11,392 nt of DNA. Origin: Fidelibacterota bacterium. Its GTDB lineage: Bacteria > Marinisomatota > Marinisomatia > SCGC-AAA003-L08 > TMED6. Both the position numbers and the translations under genes were made by a program. Each line of letters starts with the position of its first letter. Within the stretch, counting starts at the first letter, position 1. The stretch lies in the NCBI GenBank assembly GCA_014239355.1, contig JAAZYZ010000053.1:1-11392 (forward strand), in the 5' to 3' direction. Shown here in pieces: positions 1 through 7,391 of the stretch. The notes beneath the pieces were generated by a model. That model saw only the letters and a program-made list of their open reading frames with translations, had not been told where the DNA came from and did not search any database.

Positions 1-134
1 AATGAATCTGTCAAAACAATAGCAATAAAACTAAATGTAATCAAACAAACAGATAAGTAAAAATTAAATGATAGAAAACCTTTTTTAGATTTTAATTTTT
101 TAAATCTAGAAAAAATAAAATAAAAGGCATTCAT
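1..134 (-). CDS. LolC/LolE-like ABC transporter permease, N-terminal fragment (runs off the left edge)
   Basis: This open frame starts at an ATG that shares one base with the lysS stop codon (TAATG) and stays open for 44 codons to the window edge. The translation begins MNAFYFIFSRFKKLKSKKGF and continues into a hydrophobic stretch that would be the first membrane segment (about residues 25-41). The layout is a short aromatic/basic leader, a Lys/Arg-rich patch followed by Gly-Phe-Leu-Ser-Phe, and then a transmembrane helix. This is how LolC/LolE and related FtsX-type permeases begin. LolC/E work with the ATPase LolD to release lipoproteins from the inner membrane toward the outer membrane. Only the N-terminus is visible, so the call rests on pattern rather than on a diagnostic motif, and another FtsX-family permease is possible. 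The overlapping start suggests translational coupling to lysS. Confidence 0.6.
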   Translation of the reverse strand, partial: MNAFYFIFSRFKKLKSKKGFLSFNFYLSVCLITFSFIAIVLTDS

Positions 135-1624
135 TATTTATTTCTAAGTGATGGAAACAAAATAACATCTTTAATAGAATCTTTCTCTAAAAGAAGCATA
201 ACTAAACGATCTATACCTATACCTATTCCACCAGTTGGAGGCATACCTACTTCCATAGACTCTATAAAGTCTACGTCCATTTGATGAGCTTCTTCATCTC
301 CAGATTCTAATAAAGCAAGTTGATCTTCAAATCTTTTTCTTTGATCAATAGGGTCATTTAATTCTGAGAAAGCGTTTGCAAATTCCATACCTGCTATAAA
401 AAGTTCAAATCGTTCTGCCAATTCGCTGTTTTTTCTATGAACTTTTGCAAGAGGAGAAATTGATTTTGGGTAATCAAAAACAAATGTAGGTTGTATTAAT
501 TTAGGTTCAATCAAACTAGAGAATAACTTATCAAATAATTGTCCAAAATTCATTTTTTTATCAACATCAAGATTATGCTTTTTACATAACTCATATAATT
601 GACTATTATTCATATTCAAGACATCAGCGCCTATTTCATTCTCAACTAACTCACTCATCGAAATTTTGCTAAATTTTTGATTCAGATTAATCTTATTACC
701 CATAAATTCTACGACTTCTATATCTAAACTTTTACTAACATCTTTTATTAAGGTTTCACATAAGCTCATCATACCAGATACATCAGAATAAGATTCATAT
801 AATTCTAGCATTGTAAATTCAGGATTATGAGTTCGATCTATACCCTCATTTCTGAAATTTTTACCTATTTCATATATTTTTTCAAAACCACCTATTAATA
901 ATCTTTTTAAGTACAATTCTTCAGCTATCCTTAAATAAAAATCTTGACCTAATGCATTATGATGAGTAATAAAAGGTTTAGCAGAAGCACCACCATGTAT
1001 ATTTTGAAGTGTTGGGGTCTCAACTTCCATAAAACCTTTCTTATTTAATATTTCTCTGATTTTATATATGATATTTGATCTACCCTTAAATAAATCTTTA
1101 TTTTTTGGATTAACAATTAAGTCAAGATGTCTATATCTGTACCTATTTTCCTTATCTTCAAATGCAAAAAAGTTATGATCATCTTTTTCTTTAATATTTG
1201 GTAATGGCCGTATATTTTTAGATAACAACATCAAAGAAGAAACTCTTAAAGATAATTGATCAGTCTTTGTTCTAAACAACTGCCCTTGGACACCAATAAT
1301 ATCTCCTATATCTAAAACTTTTGCAATTTTATCATAATTATCTAAACCAATTAAATCATTTTTAACATATAATTGTATTTTTCCAGTCTCATCTTGAATA
1401 TTCATAAAAGATGCTTTACCCATACTTCTTAGAGATATAATTCTTCCAGCAATTGCAATAACTTTATCCTGTAACTTATTTTCAGAAGATAAAACATTAC
1501 AAACGTCATATTCTTTGTTAAAGTTATATGGATATGGCTCAATACCATTATCTCTTAATTGATTAATTTTTTCTATTCTATAATCAATAATTTGCTTTAA
1601 ACTTTTTTGTTCATTTTGATCCAA
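134..1624 (-). CDS. lysS: Lysine--tRNA ligase, class II
   Basis: Cytoplasmic enzyme that charges tRNA-Lys with lysine using ATP. Numbered from an upstream TTG at 1636, the N-terminal OB-fold anticodon-binding domain is at about residues 58-140 (VIAIAGRIISLRSMGKASF). The class II catalytic domain follows, with HGGASAKPF at 214-222, motif 2 at about 258-282 (GKNFRNEGIDRTHNPEF) and motif 3 near 468-480 (TGGIGIGIDRLVML). The total of about 496-500 residues is normal for the family. The start is a TTG. I prefer the one at 1624, because GGAGAG (1634-1629) lies six bases upstream when measured from GGAG, and because it sits one base after the prfB stop (TAA-A-TTG). The alternative TTG at 1636 would lie on top of that Shine-Dalgarno. 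No ATG is available in frame near the N-terminus. The prfB-lysS pairing is also known from E. coli. Confidence 0.96.
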   Translation of the reverse strand: MDQNEQKSLKQIIDYRIEKINQLRDNGIEPYPYNFNKEYDVCNVLSSENKLQDKVIAIAGRIISLRSMGKASFMNIQDETGKIQLYVKNDLIGLDNYDKIAKVLDIGDIIGVQGQLFRTKTDQLSLRVSSLMLLSKNIRPLPNIKEKDDHNFFAFEDKENRYRYRHLDLIVNPKNKDLFKGRSNIIYKIREILNKKGFMEVETPTLQNIHGGASAKPFITHHNALGQDFYLRIAEELYLKRLLIGGFEKIYEIGKNFRNEGIDRTHNPEFTMLELYESYSDVSGMMSLCETLIKDVSKSLDIEVVEFMGNKINLNQKFSKISMSELVENEIGADVLNMNNSQLYELCKKHNLDVDKKMNFGQLFDKLFSSLIEPKLIQPTFVFDYPKSISPLAKVHRKNSELAERFELFIAGMEFANAFSELNDPIDQRKRFEDQLALLESGDEEAHQMDVDFIESMEVGMPPTGGIGIGIDRLVMLLLEKDSIKDVILFPSLRNK

Positions 1625-1625
1625 T

Positions 1626-2723
1626 TTACTCTCCAATGTTTTTTAATAAGTAATGCTTCATAAAGCCATCTAAATCTCCATCCATCACAGAATCAATATT
1701 ACTTGTTTCGTACTTAGTTCTATGATCTTTGATAAGATTATATGGGTGAAATATATAAGACCGTATTTGACTTCCCCAAGAAATATCCTTCTTGTTATCA
1801 TTTTTTTGATCAATATCATTATTCATCTCATCTAATTTTACTTGATATAATTTACTCTTTAATAGTTTTAATGCTGTATTTTTATTTTTTAATTGACTTC
1901 TTTGATTCTGACATTGAACAACTATCCCTGTCTTTATATGAGTAATACGTACAGCAGAGTCCGTTTTATTAACATGCTGACCTCCAGCACCACTAGCTCT
2001 ATAGGTATCAATTCTAATTTCATTATCATTAATATTAATTTCAATATCATTATCTACTATTGGATAAACAAAAACTGAAGCAAAAGATGTGTGTCGCCTT
2101 GAATTGCTATCAAAAGGAGAAATTCTTACTAATCTATGCACTCCCATCTCAGATTTTAAAAATCCATATACATACTCACCTTTAACTTCAAGCACGACAT
2201 CCTTTATACCCGTTTCATCTCCTGGCTGGTATTCAATTAGTTTAGAATCAAACTTATTGTTTGTAATCCATTTAGAGTACATTCTATATAGCATACTTGC
2301 CCAATCTTGTGATTCAACACCACCCGCTCCTGGATGTATTTGAATGATAGCATTTCTATAATCGTCTCTTTGATTTAACGTTTCTTTGACTTCTAACTGA
2401 TCTATTAATTTAGAAAAATCTTGAATGATATCTATCGATTCAGATTCTAATTTCTGATTCATTTGAGCTAATTCATAACATAAACATAAATCATCATATT
2501 TTGATGAAATTGTATTATAAAAATTTAAATCATATTCAAATCTTGAAATTTGTTTTAATATGCCTGAAGCATTATTTTTATCATCCCAAAATCCTTCAAT
2601 TAATGTTTTATCTTTTAAAGATTTTATTTTCTCATTTATTTGATTTAAATCTAAATAACTATTTATTTGAGAATATCTATCCTTCAAACTATCATATAAC
2701 TCTTTAAATTCTAAAAATTGCAT
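1626..2723 (-). CDS. prfB: Peptide chain release factor 2, single frame without the programmed frameshift
   Basis: RF2 recognises UGA and UAA stop codons and triggers peptide release on the ribosome. The 365-residue protein has the helical N-terminal domain (about 1-115), the SPF stop-codon tripeptide at 202-204 (in RISPFDSNSRRHTS) and the catalytic GGQ at 247-249 (ASGAGGQHVNKTDSAVR). The residue before the GGQ loop equivalent to E. coli position 246 is Ala (A243), as in most RF2 proteins, rather than the Thr of E. coli K-12. In many bacteria prfB carries an in-frame UGA after about 25 codons and needs a +1 frameshift. Here the corresponding Leu-Asp site (residues 24-25, TTA GAT) is read straight through, so that autoregulation is absent. 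The ATG lies one base after the folP stop (TAA-A-ATG) with only a weak upstream AGGA. lysS follows one base after its own stop. Confidence 0.96.
   Translation of the reverse strand: MQFLEFKELYDSLKDRYSQINSYLDLNQINEKIKSLKDKTLIEGFWDDKNNASGILKQISRFEYDLNFYNTISSKYDDLCLCYELAQMNQKLESESIDIIQDFSKLIDQLEVKETLNQRDDYRNAIIQIHPGAGGVESQDWASMLYRMYSKWITNNKFDSKLIEYQPGDETGIKDVVLEVKGEYVYGFLKSEMGVHRLVRISPFDSNSRRHTSFASVFVYPIVDNDIEININDNEIRIDTYRASGAGGQHVNKTDSAVRITHIKTGIVVQCQNQRSQLKNKNTALKLLKSKLYQVKLDEMNNDIDQKNDNKKDISWGSQIRSYIFHPYNLIKDHRTKYETSNIDSVMDGDLDGFMKHYLLKNIGE
1629..1634 (-). promoter_or_regulatory. Shine-Dalgarno that selects the lysS TTG start
   Basis: The minus strand reads GGAGAG-TAAA-TTG. The GGAG core lies six bases before the TTG at 1624 and overlaps the last codons and stop of prfB. 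This supports the inner TTG as the lysS start rather than the one at 1636. Confidence 0.6.
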
Positions 2724-2724
2724 T

Positions 2725-3534
2725 TTATCTATTTAATATCCTATCTATAATAGAAAAAACTTCAATTGTTTTTTCAATATCATGTACTCTAATAATATCT
2801 GCACCATTATTAATAGCAATAGCTGAAACAGCCAAAGATGATTCTAGCCTATCCTTTGGTTCATTTGATTTATATGTTAAAAAAGATTTTCTGGAAAGAC
2901 CAATTAAAATTGGAGAACCAAAATCTTTAAATTTAGATATACTATTTATAATTTGATCATTTTGTGCAATTGTTTTTCCAAATCCAATTCCTGGGTCAAT
3001 TATAATATTTTTTGGATTTACTCCATGTTTAATAGCTGTATTAATTCTTTTTTCAAAAAAAGACTTTAAATCATCAACAATATTATCATACTTAGGCTCT
3101 TCTTGCATATTTATTGGATTACCTTGCATATGCATTAATATAATAGGAACTTTATAGTTAGATGCCACATCAAACATATCTCTGTTTGAACCTCCTTTAA
3201 TATCATTAATCATATTAAAACCATTTTCAATACAAAAACTTGCTACACTTGGCTTGTATGTATCTACTGAATAATATTTACTTTTATTAACTAAAAATTT
3301 AAATGATTTTGAAATTCTATTTTTTTCATCTTCTTCAAGTATAGGATTTGCACCTGGCCTTGATGATTCAGCTCCAACATCAATAATATCACATTTATTA
3401 TTAAGCTCACTAAACTTTTTATTTAAATTAGAATCAAAATATTTATTACCATCATAAAAAGAATCTGGAGTAATGTTTAATATACCCATAATTAATGTTT
3501 TTGAATTTTTGTTCAAAAAATCTTTAAAATACAT
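2725..3534 (-). CDS. folP: Dihydropteroate synthase
   Basis: Condenses 6-hydroxymethyl-dihydropterin diphosphate with p-aminobenzoate to give dihydropteroate in folate synthesis, and is the target of sulfonamides. The 269-residue TIM-barrel protein carries all the usual signatures: LNITPDSFYDG (19-29), DVGAESSRPGA (52-62), SVDTYKP (89-95), LMHMQGNP (133-140), DPGIGFGKT (180-188), GLSRKSF (212-218) and RVHD (249-252). Length and motifs indicate an intact, active enzyme. It lies 19 bases after ftsH, an order seen in many bacteria (ftsH-folP). No folK, folB or pab gene is adjacent, so the rest of the pathway must lie elsewhere. No strong Shine-Dalgarno precedes the ATG, so translation may depend on coupling to ftsH. 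Confidence 0.96.
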   Translation of the reverse strand: MYFKDFLNKNSKTLIMGILNITPDSFYDGNKYFDSNLNKKFSELNNKCDIIDVGAESSRPGANPILEEDEKNRISKSFKFLVNKSKYYSVDTYKPSVASFCIENGFNMINDIKGGSNRDMFDVASNYKVPIILMHMQGNPINMQEEPKYDNIVDDLKSFFEKRINTAIKHGVNPKNIIIDPGIGFGKTIAQNDQIINSISKFKDFGSPILIGLSRKSFLTYKSNEPKDRLESSLAVSAIAINNGADIIRVHDIEKTIEVFSIIDRILNR

Positions 3535-3553
3535 AAACTTTACAGTTTTATTC

Positions 3554-5470
3554 TCAGTTTTTGGTTGAAGTAGTTCTTCTTTTACGTTTTTTTAATGGAT
3601 TTTTATTTTCCATTTTAGAATCGTCATTAAGAACATCTAATAACTCTCCTTTAAGAACTTTAGGTAATTGAATAGAATCAATAGTTTCATAATCTAATAA
3701 AGCTTTAGCTAAATTATGTAACTCAGATTCTCTTTTCTTTAATAATTTATCAGCATTTTCCTCAGCATTAAATACAAAATCTTTAATTTCTTGATCAATA
3801 GTCTTACTAATTTCATGCCCATAATCTTTTGAACCTGAAGTTTCTCTTCCTAAAAACATCTCGCTATCTTTTTTACCAAATTTAATAGGACCAATCTTTT
3901 CACTCATTCCCCATTCACAAACCATGCTTCTAGCTATATGTGTAGCAACCTCAATATCATTACTAGCTCCTGAGCTTGTATCTTTAAAAATTAATTTTTC
4001 TGCTGATCTACCACCCATTAAAACATCAATTTTTGCCAACAAATAAGATTTAGAATAATTGTGCATATCATGCTCTGGAAGCTGCGCAGTAAGCCCTAAA
4101 GCCATACCTCTAGGAATAATAGTAATTTTATGAACAGGATCTGCGTTTTTAGTATAATGCGCAACAAGAGCATGTCCTGCTTCATGATAAGCAGTTATTT
4201 TTTTCTCATGATCTGTTAAAATCATACTCTTTCTTTCAACCCCCATCATTACTTTATCTTTTGCTTCTTCAAATTCTAGCATTGAAACAGTTTTTTTATT
4301 TTTTCTAGCCGTTAATAATGCAGCTTCATTAACTAAATTCTCTAAATCAGCACCAACCAAACCAGGACAACCTCTTGCAATATCAATCAATTTAACATTT
4401 TTAGCTAAAGGAACTTTACTTGTATGAATCTTTAATATAGCCTCTCTTCCTTCTAAGGTAGGAGCATCTACAACTATTTGTCTATCAAACCGGCCAGGTC
4501 TTAACAATGCTTTATCAAGGACATCTGGCCTATTAGTAGCAGCTAATAAAATAACATGATCTCTAGTATCAAAGCCATCCATTTCAACAAGAATTTGATT
4601 GAGTGTTTGCTCTCTTTCATCATGTCCTCCACCCATTCCTGAGCCTCTATGTCTACCTACGGCATCAATTTCATCAACAAATATAATACTTGGAGCAAAC
4701 TTTTTTGCTTGAGCAAACAAATCACGAACTCTACTAGCACCAACTCCTACAAACATTTCAACAAACTCTGCACCACTAATTGTAAAAAATGGTACTTGTG
4801 CTTCACCTGAAACTGCTCTAGCTAAAAGAGTTTTACCTGTACCTGGAGATCCTAATAATAATGCTCCCCTAGGTATTTTAGCTCCAATAGATAAATATTT
4901 TTTAGGTCGTTTTAAAAATTGAACAATCTCCTGCAATTCAATTTTTGCCTCTTCACAACCTGCTACATCATCAAAAGAAGTTTTTGAATTTTCAGGACTA
5001 ATCATTTTAGCTTTACTTTTAACAAAATTAAAAATACCACCTTGGCCACCACCACCACCTTGCATTCTTCTCATCATAAAAAACCAAAATAAAATAATTA
5101 TTACCCAAGGCGCTAAATTAAAAATTACATCCATTAAACCTAAACCATCTTTAGGTTTAATTTCGATATTATTCACATTATATTTAACCCAATCTTCTTT
5201 TTCTGATTTGTCTAGACCTGTCCAGAATTTATTCAAACCAATCTCATCACCTTTAAGCCAAAAAACAATTTTTTCATCTTGACCATATTGAATATAATAA
5301 ATGTCACTGTTTAATAAATAATCTCTATACTGATTATAATTAACTTCTTTAGTAGATAAAGAATTAGGTATTAACTGAACTAAATAAAAAGAAGCTATAA
5401 CAATCATAACCCAAACCATTAAGTTGTTACCTAATTTAAATTTAATTTTTTTATTCTTTTTATTTTTCAT
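3554..5470 (-). CDS. ftsH: ATP-dependent zinc metalloprotease FtsH
   Basis: Inner-membrane AAA+ protease that forms hexamers and degrades misfolded membrane proteins and short-lived regulators. The first membrane helix is at about residues 16-34 and a periplasmic domain at about 40-110. The second helix is at about 112-133 and is followed by a Gly-rich linker. The AAA domain has Walker A GSPGTGKT (207-214), the pore motif [12 protein letters not shown] (239-250), Walker B IIFVDE (262-267) and the second region of homology (about 313-330, [18 protein letters not shown]). The zinc protease domain has HEAGH (429-433) and a probable third ligand D505 in SGASND. Length 638 matches E. coli FtsH (644). 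The tail is strongly basic (KKRKRR, 627-632). It starts 21 bases after hpt with only a weak AAGTG before the ATG, and ends in TGA. Confidence 0.98.
   Translation of the reverse strand: MKNKKNKKIKFKLGNNLMVWVMIVIASFYLVQLIPNSLSTKEVNYNQYRDYLLNSDIYYIQYGQDEKIVFWLKGDEIGLNKFWTGLDKSEKEDWVKYNVNNIEIKPKDGLGLMDVIFNLAPWVIIILFWFFMMRRMQGGGGGQGGIFNFVKSKAKMISPENSKTSFDDVAGCEEAKIELQEIVQFLKRPKKYLSIGAKIPRGALLLGSPGTGKTLLARAVSGEAQVPFFTISGAEFVEMFVGVGASRVRDLFAQAKKFAPSIIFVDEIDAVGRHRGSGMGGGHDEREQTLNQILVEMDGFDTRDHVILLAATNRPDVLDKALLRPGRFDRQIVVDAPTLEGREAILKIHTSKVPLAKNVKLIDIARGCPGLVGADLENLVNEAALLTARKNKKTVSMLEFEEAKDKVMMGVERKSMILTDHEKKITAYHEAGHALVAHYTKNADPVHKITIIPRGMALGLTAQLPEHDMHNYSKSYLLAKIDVLMGGRSAEKLIFKDTSSGASNDIEVATHIARSMVCEWGMSEKIGPIKFGKKDSEMFLGRETSGSKDYGHEISKTIDQEIKDFVFNAEENADKLLKKRESELHNLAKALLDYETIDSIQLPKVLKGELLDVLNDDSKMENKNPLKKRKRRTTSTKN
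5133..5161 (-). repeat. Perfect 12-bp inverted repeat (hairpin) inside ftsH
   Basis: Positions 5133-5144 (ATTAAACCTAAA) and 5150-5161 (TTTAGGTTTAAT) are exact reverse complements separated by five bases. In the mRNA this gives a 12-bp stem with a GAUGG loop. It lies within the ftsH codons for Ile-Lys-Pro-Lys-Asp-Gly-Leu-Gly-Leu, just before the second transmembrane helix. No U-run follows, so it does not look like an intrinsic terminator. The repeat is seen directly. Any function is unproven. Confidence 0.75.
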
Positions 5471-5491
5471 AGCACTTAATTTATTACAATT

Positions 5492-6022
5492 TTATGATAA
5501 AGCATATATATCATTTAATCCACGAAACTTAAAGTTATAATCCATACCATAACCAATAGTAAAAATATCTTGAATTTTAAATCCATACCAATCAATCTTA
5601 ATATCAAATTTATATTTTTCATATTTATAAAGTAAAGAAAAAACTTTTATATCTTTTGGTTTCATTTTTAATAATTTTTTGCAAATAAAATTTAAAGTTG
5701 TTCCAGTGTCTACTATATCTTCTATAATCAAAATATGCTTATTAGTAATATTGGTGGCAATATCTTGAATCACATCAATTGTTCCAGAAGTTTTAGTTCC
5801 ACCCTTATATGAGGACGCGTGAATATAATCAGTAGTGTAATTACAATCTAAATTTTTTAAAACCTCATTTAAAACCATAACAGAACCATTTAAAACACAA
5901 ATAATAACCAAATCCTTAGACTTATAGTATTTATTTAATTTCTTAGAAATTTCTAAAAGTTTAGTAGTAATTTCTTTATTAGAAATAACTTTTTTAAACT
6001 TTTTGTTATCATATATAATCAT
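5492..6022 (-). CDS. hpt: Hypoxanthine(-guanine) phosphoribosyltransferase
   Basis: Purine salvage enzyme that transfers ribose-5-phosphate from PRPP to hypoxanthine and/or guanine. Numbered from the ATG at 6022, the 176-residue protein has the mobile loop SYKGGTKTSG (71-80) and the PRPP-binding motif IIEDIVDTGTTL (99-110). Its C-terminal purine site is DWYGFKIQDIFTIGYGMDY (144-162). Together these define the Hpt family, and the length is normal. I chose the ATG at 6022 because it overlaps the tilS stop as ATGA, a classic coupled junction, and gives a typical short N-terminus. An ATG five codons upstream (6037) is the alternative, with no better ribosome-binding site. The tilS-hpt-ftsH order is shared with Firmicutes. 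Confidence 0.93.
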   Translation of the reverse strand: MIIYDNKKFKKVISNKEITTKLLEISKKLNKYYKSKDLVIICVLNGSVMVLNEVLKNLDCNYTTDYIHASSYKGGTKTSGTIDVIQDIATNITNKHILIIEDIVDTGTTLNFICKKLLKMKPKDIKVFSLLYKYEKYKFDIKIDWYGFKIQDIFTIGYGMDYNFKFRGLNDIYALS

Positions 6023-7389
6023 AAATTTAAATTCCATCTTAACACAAGATATTCCTTATGGTTATCAATTTTATCAATTTTAGCACAGAATAAATAAGGA
6101 ATCCAAATTATTTTATCTAAGTATTTTACTAAAGGATAATTTTCTTTATGAAAAAGTGATAATTTATTATTGATAAAAATATCACTAACATTAATTTGAT
6201 TACCTTCTGATGATAAACATTTATCTCCATGTTTCCATTTATCAACTTCTAAACCATTATTAAATATAAAAGGAACACAAATTCCCTCTTTATTTTCAAA
6301 TTTAATAAATTGATTACTTTGACAAATGCTAATTGTACCTAATCTAAAGAAGTAATTACCAAAATCAGTTATTTTAGTTTTAATTAAACAATTTAATTTA
6401 GTATATATGTATATACACTCTTTTGATTTAGAGAAATTGATTTTATCATTTAAAAGAAAAGAATTACCTACTTTATTTCCATTTATAAAATGATACAAAT
6501 TCTGCCAATAATCTGATGATAAATTCTGATTAAAATGAAAATTTTCTCTTAGTATTTTTTTAAAAAACAAAAATACAAAATCATATGTTTGCGCAACAAG
6601 ATTTTTTTTATCTAACACACATATATCATTAGTTTTTAATAAAAAAATTAAATTATAAAACTGACTATCAATTTGATTAGAAATCTTATCTAATTTTATC
6701 AAATTGTTTTTACTAATTCTTAAATAATTTTTTCTAAATTTTAAATCATTTTTTTTATCTTTAATTTGATATCTTGTCTTATTTCTTAAAAAATTAAAAT
6801 TATCATTAGTTGGGTCATCAAAATAAGTTAAATTATTTTTATTAGCATATTGAATAATTTCATTCTTAGAAATATTTAGCATTGGCCTAATTAAATAGAT
6901 CTTGCTAGCGTCATCATTATGTAAAAAACTTTTTGACCGAATACCAATTTTTGAAACCCATGAACTATTATTCTTTTCTGCCATATAAATTGTTTCAATC
7001 TGATCATCTTCATGATGAGCAGTTAAAGCATAATTTATATTATTTTTAATGCAGATATTTCTTAAGCTATTATATCTAAACTCTCTAGCTTGAGATTCAA
7101 TGTTTGTATTATTAAATTTTTTAGAATCACAATCTTCAATATAAATATCTAAATTGTTTTTTTTTGCAATTTCTAAACAATAATCACTCATTATTTTAGA
7201 CTTTGAGTGCATATTGTAGTTTACATGAAATAACTTAATATCTATGGGAACAGTTTTCTTTATTTCAAGCATAGAGTTAAGAAGTATTATACTATCTAAC
7301 CCCCCAGAAATAGAAAGAATAAATACTTCGTTATCAAAAAAAAATTTATTTATTATTTTACATATTTGATTGTAAATAATATCTTTAAT
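6019..7389 (-). CDS. tilS: tRNA(Ile)-lysidine synthase, apparently starting at AUU
   Basis: TilS attaches lysine to C34 of the CAU-anticodon tRNA-Ile so that it reads AUA instead of AUG. It is essential in most bacteria. The PP-loop ATPase motif SGGLDS (residues 28-33), HVNYN (55-59) and AHHEDDQIET (124-133) are diagnostic, and a divergent C-terminal domain ends at VLRWNLNL. The first ATG in this frame (7272) lies just after the PP-loop, so starting there would destroy the active site. Upstream the frame stays open back to a TGA at 7401-7399 and contains no ATG, GTG or TTG. The best start is ATT at 7389, seven bases after GAGG (7400-7397). It gives 456 residues and 27 residues before SGG, close to the 24 I recall for B. 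subtilis TilS. The stop of the upstream gene lies two bases before this ATT. hpt overlaps the 3' end. Confidence 0.9.
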   Translation of the reverse strand: MKDIIYNQICKIINKFFFDNEVFILSISGGLDSIILLNSMLEIKKTVPIDIKLFHVNYNMHSKSKIMSDYCLEIAKKNNLDIYIEDCDSKKFNNTNIESQAREFRYNSLRNICIKNNINYALTAHHEDDQIETIYMAEKNNSSWVSKIGIRSKSFLHNDDASKIYLIRPMLNISKNEIIQYANKNNLTYFDDPTNDNFNFLRNKTRYQIKDKKNDLKFRKNYLRISKNNLIKLDKISNQIDSQFYNLIFLLKTNDICVLDKKNLVAQTYDFVFLFFKKILRENFHFNQNLSSDYWQNLYHFINGNKVGNSFLLNDKINFSKSKECIYIYTKLNCLIKTKITDFGNYFFRLGTISICQSNQFIKFENKEGICVPFIFNNGLEVDKWKHGDKCLSSEGNQINVSDIFINNKLSLFHKENYPLVKYLDKIIWIPYLFCAKIDKIDNHKEYLVLRWNLNL

Positions 7390-7391
7390 AT

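Noticed and set aside
81..113. Imperfect inverted repeat (7-bp core TAGATTT/AAATCTA, flanked by T and A runs) near the lysS/permease junction, possibly a terminator.
   Set aside because: The core is A/T-rich with a mismatch after seven pairs, and it lies inside the first codons of the downstream gene. It is probably due to composition and does not end transcription there.
1742..2707. Four plus-strand open frames of 61 to 84 codons inside prfB.
   Set aside because: They are antisense to a well-supported RF2 gene. Their translations are low-complexity and rich in Ile, Leu and Tyr without recognisable motifs, as expected from AT-rich antisense sequence.
3535..3548. AAACT-TTAC-AGTTT hairpin in the ftsH/folP spacer.
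   Set aside because: It has only five base pairs and only one G-C pair, which is too weak to call a terminator or regulator.
5211..5226. Near-palindrome TCTAGACCTGTCCAGA inside ftsH, like an operator.
   Set aside because: It has one mismatch, is a single copy and lies deep in a coding region far from any gene start.
6401..6416. Palindrome GTATATA-TG-TATATAC inside tilS.
   Set aside because: It is an alternating AT sequence with a two-base centre in AT-rich DNA, likely chance, and it has no regulatory context.
6019..7272. tilS read from the ATG at 7272.
   Set aside because: That start would remove the PP-loop SGGLDS, which is encoded in the same frame just upstream, leaving an enzyme without its ATP site.
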